The notes under the pieces were generated by a model. The model saw nothing but the letters and a program-made list of their open reading frames with translations. It did no database searches and was not told where the DNA came from. DNA of 62,000 nt from NCBI RefSeq assembly GCF_964340395.1, contig NC_135559.1, positions 22,920,964-22,982,963 of the forward strand, given 5' to 3'. This document shows, one piece after another, positions 54,655-62,000 of the stretch. This DNA is from Glandiceps talaboti. Its lineage: Eukaryota > Hemichordata > Enteropneusta > Spengelidae. The stretch's first letter is position 1, and each line of letters begins with the position of its first letter. Made by a program: the position numbers and the translations under genes.

Positions 54655-57600
54655 CAATGTTCCACCAACTGTATCTCTTAGCCTGTCTCAAGCTGTGCTA
54701 CAACTACCTACTACAATGTTCCACCAACTGTATCTCTTAGCCTGTCTCAAGCTGTGCTACACCTACTACAATGTTCCACCAACTGTATCTCTTAGCCACT
54801 CTCAAGCTGTGCTACAACTACCTACTACAGTATTCCACCAACTGTATCTCAGCCTGTCTCGAGCTGTGCTACACCTACTACAATGTTCTACCAACTGCAT
54901 CTCTTAGCCTGTCTCAAGCTGTGCTACAACTACCTACTACAATGTTCCACCAACTGTATCTCAGCCTGTCTCAAGCTGTGCTACAACTACCTACTACAAT
55001 GTTCCACCAACTGTATATCTCAGCCTGTCTCAAGCTGTGCTACAACTACCTACTACAATGTTCCACCAACTGTATCTCTTAGCCTGTCACAAGCTGTGCT
55101 ACAACTACCTACTACAATGTTCCACCAACTGTATATCTCAGCCTGTCTCAAGCTGTGCTACAACTACCTACTACAATGTTCCACCAACTGTATCTCTTAG
55201 CCTGTCTCAAGCGCTGCTGCTACTACCTACTACAATGTTCCACCAACTGTACCTCTTAGCCTGTCTCAAGCTGTGCTACAACTACCTACTGCAATGTTCT
55301 ACCAACTGCATCTCTTAGCCTGTCTCAAGCTGTGCTACACCTACTACAATGTTCCACCAACTGTACCTCTTAGCCTGTCTCAAGCTGTGCTACACCTACT
55401 ACAATGTTCCACCAACTGTATCTCTTACCCTGTCTCAAGCTGTGCTACAACTACCTACAACAATGTTCCACCAACTGCATCTCTTAGCCCGCCTCGAGCT
55501 GTGCTACACCTACTACAATGTTCCACCAACTGTACCTCTTAGCCTGTCTCAAGCTGTGCTACACCTACTACAATGTTCCACCAACTGTATCTCTTACCCT
55601 GTCTCAAGCTGTGCTACAACTACCTACAACAATGTTCCACCAACTGCATCTCTTTGCCTGTCTCGAGCTGTGCTACACCTACTACAATGTTCCACCAACT
55701 GTACCTCTTAGCCTGTCTCAAGCTGTGCTACACCTACTACAATGTTCCACCAACTGCATCTCTTCGCCTGTCTCGAGCTGTGCTACAACTACCTACTACA
55801 ATGTTCCACCAACTGTATCTCTTAGCCTGTCTCGAGCTGTGCTACAACTACCTACTACAATGTTCCACCAACTGTATCTCTTAGCCTGTCTCGAGCTGTG
55901 CTACAACTACCTACTACAATGTTCCACCAACTGTATCTCAGCCTGTCTCGAGCTGTGCTACAACTACCTACTACAATGTTCTACCAACTGTATCTCTTAG
56001 CCTATCTCAAGCTGTGCTACAACTACCTACTGCAATGTTCTACCAACTGCATATCAGCCTGTCTCAAGCTGTGCTACAACTACCTACTACAATGTTCCAC
56101 CAACTGTACCTCTTAGCCTGTCTCAAGCTGTGGTACACCTACTACAATGTTCCACCAACTGTATCTCTTACCCTGTCTCAAGCTGTGCTACAACTACCTA
56201 CAACAATGTTCCACCAACTGCATCTCTTAGCCTGTCTCGAGCTGTGCTACACCTACTACAATGTTCCACCAACTGTACCTCTTAGCCTGTCTCAAGCTGT
56301 GCTACACCTACTACAATGTTCCACCAACTGTATCTCTTACCCTGTCTCAAGCTTTGCTACAACTACCTACAACAATGTTCCACCAACTGCATCTCTTAGC
56401 CTGTCTCGAGCTGTGCTACACCTACTGCAATGTTCCACCAACTGTACCTCTTAGCCTGTCTCAAGCTGTGCTACACCTACTACAATGTTCCACCAACTGT
56501 ATCTCTTAGCCTGTCTCAAGCTGTGCTACAACTACCTACTACAATGTTCCACCAACTGTATCTCTTAGCCTGTCTCAAGCTGTGCTACAACTACCTACTG
56601 CAATGTTCCACCAACTGTATCTCTTAGCCTGTCTCGCGCTGCTACAACTACCTACAACAATGTTCTACCAACTGTATCTCTTAGCCTGTCTCAAGCGCTG
56701 CTACAACTACCTACTACAATGTTCCACCAACTGTATCTCTTAGCCTGTCTCAAGCTGTGCTACAACTACCTACTACAATGTTCTACCAACTGTATCTCTT
56801 AGCCTATCTCAAGCGCTGCTACTACTACCTACTACAACGTTCTACCAACTGTATCTCTTAGCCTATCTCAAGCGCTGCTACAACTACCTACTACAATGTT
56901 CTACCAACTGCATCTCTTAGCCTATCTCAAGCGCTGCTACTACTACCTACTACAATGTTCTACCAACTGTATCTCTTAGCCTATCTCAAGCGCTGCTACA
57001 ACTACCTACTACAATGTTCCACCAACTGTATCTCAGCCTGTCTCAAGCTGTGCTACAACTACCTACTGCAATGTTCCCCTAACTGTATCTCTTAGCCTGT
57101 CTCAAGCTGTGCTACACCTACTACAATGTTCCACCAACTGTATCTCTTAGCCTGTCTCAAGCTGTGCTACAACTACCTACTATAATGTTCCACCAACTGT
57201 ATCTCAGCCTATCAAGCTGTGCTACAACTACCTACTACAATGTTCTACCAACTGTATCTCTTAGCCTATCTCAAGCTGTGCTACAACTACCTACTACAAT
57301 GTTCTACCAACTGCATCTCTTAGCCTGTCTCAAGCTGTGCTACACCTACTACAATGTTCCACCAACTGTATCTCTTAGCCTGTCTCAAGCTGTGCTACAA
57401 CTACCTACTACAATGTTCCAACTGTATCTCTTAGCCTGTCTCAAGCTGTGCTACAACTACCTACTACAATGTTCCACCAACTGTATCTCTTAGCCTGTCT
57501 CAAGCTGTGCTACAACTACCTACTACAATGTTCCACCAACTGTATCTCTTAGCCTCTCAAGCTGTGCTACAACTACCTACTGCAATGTTCCACCAACTGT

Positions 57601-59510
57601 ATCTCTTAGCCTGTCTCAAGCTGTGCTACAACTACCTACTGCAATGTTCTACCAACTGCATCTCTTAGCCTGTCTCAAGCTGTGCTACACCTACTACAAT
57701 GTTCCACCAACTGTACCTCTTAGCCTGTCTCAAGCTGTGCTACACCTACTACAATGTTCCACCAACTGTATCTCTTACCCTGTCTCGAGCTGTGCTACAA
57801 CTACCTACAACAATGTTCCACCAACTGCATCTCTTAGCCTGCCTTGAGCTGTGCTACACCTACTACAATGTTCCACCAACTGTATCTCTTAGCCTGTCTC
57901 AAGCTGTGCTACAACTACCTACTACAATGTTCCACCAACTGTATCTCTTAGCCTGTCTCAAGCTGTGCTACAACTACCTACTCCAATGTTCCACCAACTG
58001 TATCTCTTAGCCTGTCTCAAGCTGTGCTACAACTACCTACTCCAATGTTCTACCAACTGCATCTCTTAGCCTGTCTCAAGCTGTGCTACACCTACTACAA
58101 TGTTCCACCAACTGTATATCTTAGCCTGTCTCAAGCTGTGCTACAACTACCTACTGCAATGTTCCACCAACTGTATCTCTTAGCCTGTCTCAAGCTGTGC
58201 TACAACTACCTACTACAATGTTCCACCAACTGTATCTCTTAGCCTGTCTCAAGCTGTGCTACAACTACCTACTACAATGTTCCACCAACTGTATCTCTTA
58301 GCCTGTCTCAAGCTGTGCTACAACTACCTACTACAATGTTCCACCAACTGTATCTCTTAGCCTGTCTCAAGCTGTGCTACAACTACCTACTACAATGTTC
58401 CACCAACTGTATCTCTTAGCCTGTCTCAAGCTGTGCTACAACTACCTACTACAATGTTCCACCAACTGTATCTCTTAGCCTGTCTCAAGCTGTGCTACAA
58501 CTACCTACTACAATGTTCCACCAACTGTATCTCTTAGCCTGTCTCAAGCTGTGCTCCAACTACCTACTACAATGTTCCACCAACTGTATCTCTTAGCCTG
58601 TCTCAAGCTGTGCTACAACTACCTACTACAATGTTCCACCAACTGTATCTCTTAGCCTTTCTCAAGCTATGCTACAACTACCTACTGCAATGTTCCACCA
58701 ACTGTATCTCTTAGCCTTTCTCAAGCTATGCTACAACTACCTACTGCAATGTTCCACCAACTGTATCTCTTAGCCTGTCTCAAGCTGTGCTACAACTACC
58801 TACTACAATGTTCCACCAACTGTATCTCTTAGCCTGTCTCAAGCTGTGCTACAACTACCTACTGCAATGTTCCACCAACTGTATCTCTTAGCCTGTCTCA
58901 AGCTGTGCTACAACTACCTACTGCAATGTTCCCCTAACTGTATCTCTTAGCCTGTCTCAAGCTGTGCTACACCTACTACAATGTTCCACCAACTGTATCT
59001 CTTAGCCTGTCTCAAGCTGTGCTACAACTACCTACTACAATGTTCCACCAACTGTATCTCTTAGCCTTTCTCAAGCTATGCTACAACTACCTACTGCAAT
59101 GTTCCACCAACTGTATCTCTTAGCCTGTCTCAAGCTGTGCTACAACTACTTACTGCAATGTTCCCCTAACTGTATCTCTTAGCCTGTCTCAAGCTGTGCT
59201 ACACCTACTACAATGTTCCACCAACTGTATCTCTTAGCCTGTCTCAAGCTGTGCTACAACTACCTACTACAATGTTCCACCAACTGTATCTCTTAGCCTT
59301 TCTCAAGCTCTGCTACAACTACCTACTACAATGTTCTACCAACTGCATCTCTTAGCTGTCTCAAGCTGTGCTACAACTACCTACTACAATGTTCTACCAA
59401 CTGTATCTCTTAGCCTGTCTCAAGCTGCGCTACAACTACCTACTACATTCTTCGACCAAATGTATCTCTTAACCTGCCTCAAACTGTGCTACAACTACCT
59501 TCTGGCAGAA
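54655..59510. repeat. ~59-bp array (variants of 56 bp and others), about 83 copies
   Basis: The unit includes CAATGTTCCACCAACTGTAT, CTCTTAGCCTGTCTCAAGCT and GTGCTACAACTACCTACTA. The 56-bp form lacks three bases (CTACACCTACTA). Three-unit blocks of about 169 bp recur (marker CTCTTACCC ending at 55430, 55599, 56173 and 56342). The many reading frames here are repeat artefacts. The final copies (59440-59510) are diverged. Confidence 0.96.
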
Positions 59511-60439
59511 AGTTTCTCTATTGATCATGCACAGTGTAATCTTACACTCCCTGATATTTAATTAGTGTACAATTCACCAGTGGAGTTCCTTCCAGGAACC
59601 ACTACACTTTTAAAGTGGCTTGTTTTAATTCTACGTTTTTGCGTAGGACTTCAATCTTATCTAAATGTTGCAAAACAATGACATATTTTCCAGTCCAGTA
59701 ATTTTAGAAAAAATGTCCTAAATGAAATAGTTGATTTGTGAATGTAATGGAACTTTGGTAATTTATCTTTGTTTTTTGGAATTTTTATAATTTGAATATA
59801 TTTTAATCTTTTCCAATTTCTGAGTGTCTGTAAATGGGGTAATCCTGTAGACATCTCAAATAAATAAATACATTAATACACAGTTTCAAATTGATGTGCA
59901 CTCATGAAATCCCTTCAACATGAGATATTCATTTACATTTTAAAATGATATTGTCTGTAAGTGGGAAACTGTACATAGAGCAACAAAGGGTACTAAAGGA
60001 GTCAATGATCTTCAATATGGCAGCCATATTGATTGATTTCAACTGGATGTTAATACTATATACACGTTGTGTGGTAGATAAGATATTATATTTAATATTA
60101 AGGATAATGTTCTGGAGTAGAGATCATGTTGACTCGATCGGTCCTGACAATGTAGGGAATGTGCCCATTTAGTCGTTGGCAGTTTTAGCCTTCCCTCAGC
60201 TCAGTCAATTAGATCCAAACACGAGTATTGATTAATGGACTGTCATCACAAACATTTCCATAGTAGTGGGAAACAACCATTTGCCTTTAAAACTGTCAAT
60301 GTGGTGGCAGCGGTGGGATCAAGTCATAATCAGAGAGTCTGGGCCAGGAGTTCTTTTCCATATCCAACAGCATTTTAACTTATGTTTTTAAAATATTTTA
60401 ATAGAAGATTCACTATTAGATAATGTGGGCATAGGCATT
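59511..60439. other. Intergenic stretch with no recognised gene
   Basis: AT-rich sequence with a short AAATAAATAAATA tract near 59858. GGCAGCCATATTGATTGATT near 60018 may be a worn piece of family D. Nothing else was recognised. Confidence 0.55.
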
Positions 60440-60640
60440 TGAAAAATGTCCCTACATCTCCAAGGTTATAATGCATATTATGAACTTTTACAAATATATA
60501 GTCACCATTCGGCCATAATTTATCAGTTGCAAAACAAAGTGATGTGCATGTGACTCACATAGTATAATACCTTTGTTCCAAGTTTGGTTGAAATCAATTA
60601 GTGTATACCAGAGTTATGAGGGTGAACGCACATGACACGC
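60440..60640 (-). mobile_element. Dispersed element family D, copy on the - strand
   Basis: The reverse complement carries TTGATTTCAACCAAACTTGG, AACAAAGGTATTATACTATG, TGAGTCACATGCACATCACT and TTTGTTTTGCAACTGATAAA, in the same order as 15340-15490. Confidence 0.72.
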
Positions 60641-60929
60641 AATATAATTGTCTCCTCTCGGTGGTGCTCTTTGGGGACTGTAAAGATGTTAGGCTGCGCA
60701 AATTAAATTCTGTGTTAGACGTCACCCTTAGATTGGAAAATCAAGGAGGGAGGGTGGTTTACAAACTAATTATATATTCCAAAATATGCAAATTCAGACA
60801 AAAATGAAATTTGAGTGTACAGTGACTATATTACAAGTGTGACACCCATACATTTGACAAGATTAAGGTGGACACAAACAAAAACCATTTTTGTTGTAGT
60901 TTATTACATATACATGTATACACATTATA

Positions 60930-61315
60930 CATGATAGTGTTGTCTTAGTGATGAAACCACATTGTAATGATGATAGTGTTGTCATAGTGATGAAACCACT
61001 TCGTAATGATGATACTGTCAATTCAGAGTCTTTACCATGCACACTTGAAGTTGTATGTGATTGATACATACCTTGTGTTGTGTGTGTAGTCATATCAATG
61101 TCCATTCAAAGATTGACTAGATCAAGTGATCAGTTTTTATGGCATGGGGTAACATCACTAGCCAAGTTGTAATGAAGACAGTGTCAACACTGAGTCTTTA
61201 CCGAATACGCATGGAGTGCCCACTTAATCAAAAGTTGTATGTGATTTATCCATACACTGTGTATTGTGTGTGTAATCATATCAATGTCTATTCATAGATT
61301 GACTAGATCAACTTA
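60930..61315. repeat. Direct duplications of ~40 and ~130 bp
   Basis: A ~50-bp unit with ATGATAGTGTTGTC and AGTGATGAAACCAC occurs twice (60930-61010). A longer block with GAGTCTTTACC, AAAGTTGTATGTGATT, AATCATATCAATGTC and AGATTGACTAGATCAA occurs at about 61025-61125 and again at 61190-61312. Bases 61316-61689 show nothing. Confidence 0.78.
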
Positions 61316-61689
61316 AGCTATGGACATTGATATGTAATGTCACAATATGTACAATTATCATAATAGTTTTAGTTTGTGTCTTTCTAAACTTGTCAAAACT
61401 GATCTCACCAAAGTAATCTATTGCATTTACTTACACCCATGGGCTTCACACACAAAACAGACATCGTTGACAAGCTGCAACCATATTGTTTTAATATCAG
61501 ACTTTTAAAAAATAATCTACATGCAAGTACAATACAATAATCCATACAAAAGTGGTTACATTACCATTTCTATAACAACAAGGGTTTCTAAGGCATTGCT
61601 AACCCAAACTTGGCCCCACACTAAAAACCAGAGATAAAAAATATTTTAAAACTCTGGAAAAGCGTAGGCATATATCGCAATTACATCCA

Positions 61690-62000
61690 TAAAGTACATC
61701 CATCCCCTAAATAAAATATTTCTCTTCCCAAATGAAATATTTCTCTCCCCTTAATATAAAGTACACCCATCCCCTAAATATAAAGTACATCCATCCCCTA
61801 AATAAAATATTTGTTTCCCCTTAATATAAAGTACATCCATCCCCAATATGAAATATTTCTCTCCCCTAAATATAAAGTACATCCATCCCCTAAATAAAAT
61901 ATTTCTCTCCCCTTAATATAAAGTACATCCATCCCCTAAATGAAATATTTCTCTCCCCTAAATATAAAGTACATCCATCCCCTAAATAAAATATTTCTCT
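61690..62000. repeat. ~55-bp tandem repeat running off the right edge
   Basis: The unit mixes TATAAAGTACATCCATCCCC with TAAATAAAATATTTCTCTCC in alternating order. At least five copies are visible and the array is cut by the window end. Confidence 0.88.

Noticed and set aside
54695-58242. Overlapping frames with FHQLYLLACLKLCYNYLLQ-type repeats
   Set aside because: By-products of the ~59-bp array.

Overview
This is eukaryotic (metazoan) genomic DNA, not bacterial. Two conserved animal genes can be rebuilt exon by exon with canonical GT-AG introns. They are arranged tail to tail. On the + strand, 1-14086 carries the last eight coding exons of a TRIP12-type HECT E3 ubiquitin ligase, entering the window from the left. 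On the - strand, 47959 down to 24855 carries a complete seven-exon BPNT1 gene (3'(2'),5'-bisphosphate nucleotidase), 308 codons, the same length as the human protein and with its metal-binding residues at the same positions. The retroelements (a Penelope-like element, non-LTR elements with a GAATT-type tail, a tRNA-derived SINE) and many fold-back elements suggest an invertebrate, plausibly a marine one. I cannot name the species from the sequence alone.

The outstanding property of the window is tandem repetition. By my boundaries, more than 15 minisatellite arrays with different units (20, 27/29, 33, 35, 41, 44, 51, 53, 57, ~59 and 64 bp and others) make up about 29 kb, close to half of the window. 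Most sit inside introns, and several start within a few bases of an exon. In two places the repeat unit contains a copy of the splice junction itself: the BPNT1 exon 6 acceptor (53-bp unit, 25380-25950) and the TRIP12 exon 3 donor (31-bp unit, 5146-5275). The largest array, 7.3 kb of a 20-bp unit (32680-40022) in BPNT1 intron 2, has higher-order structure. Almost all long open reading frames in the window are by-products of arrays whose unit length is divisible by three.

Layout: 1-14086, TRIP12 3' part with arrays in introns 1, 2 and 4, two fold-back elements in intron 4, and a tRNA-type SINE in intron 7. 14087-24854, the space between the two 3' ends, filled with dispersed elements (families called A, B and D here, a 1.1-kb inverted repeat, a LINE 3' end, a CA-rich composite array). 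24855-47959, BPNT1, where seven short exons (about 0.9 kb of coding sequence) are spread over 23 kb by four large intronic arrays plus a decayed Penelope-like element in intron 1. 47960-62000, upstream of BPNT1: two decayed LINE fragments, a 1.9-kb element with G-rich inverted ends, a 4.8-kb ~59-bp array, and a further array running off the right edge.

The two genes are not known to share a pathway. TRIP12 marks nuclear proteins with ubiquitin. BPNT1 clears PAP, the by-product of sulfation, in the cytosol. No rRNA, functional tRNA, CRISPR or prokaryotic feature was seen. The strongest candidate for something undescribed is the repeated coupling of minisatellite growth to exon edges and splice sites.
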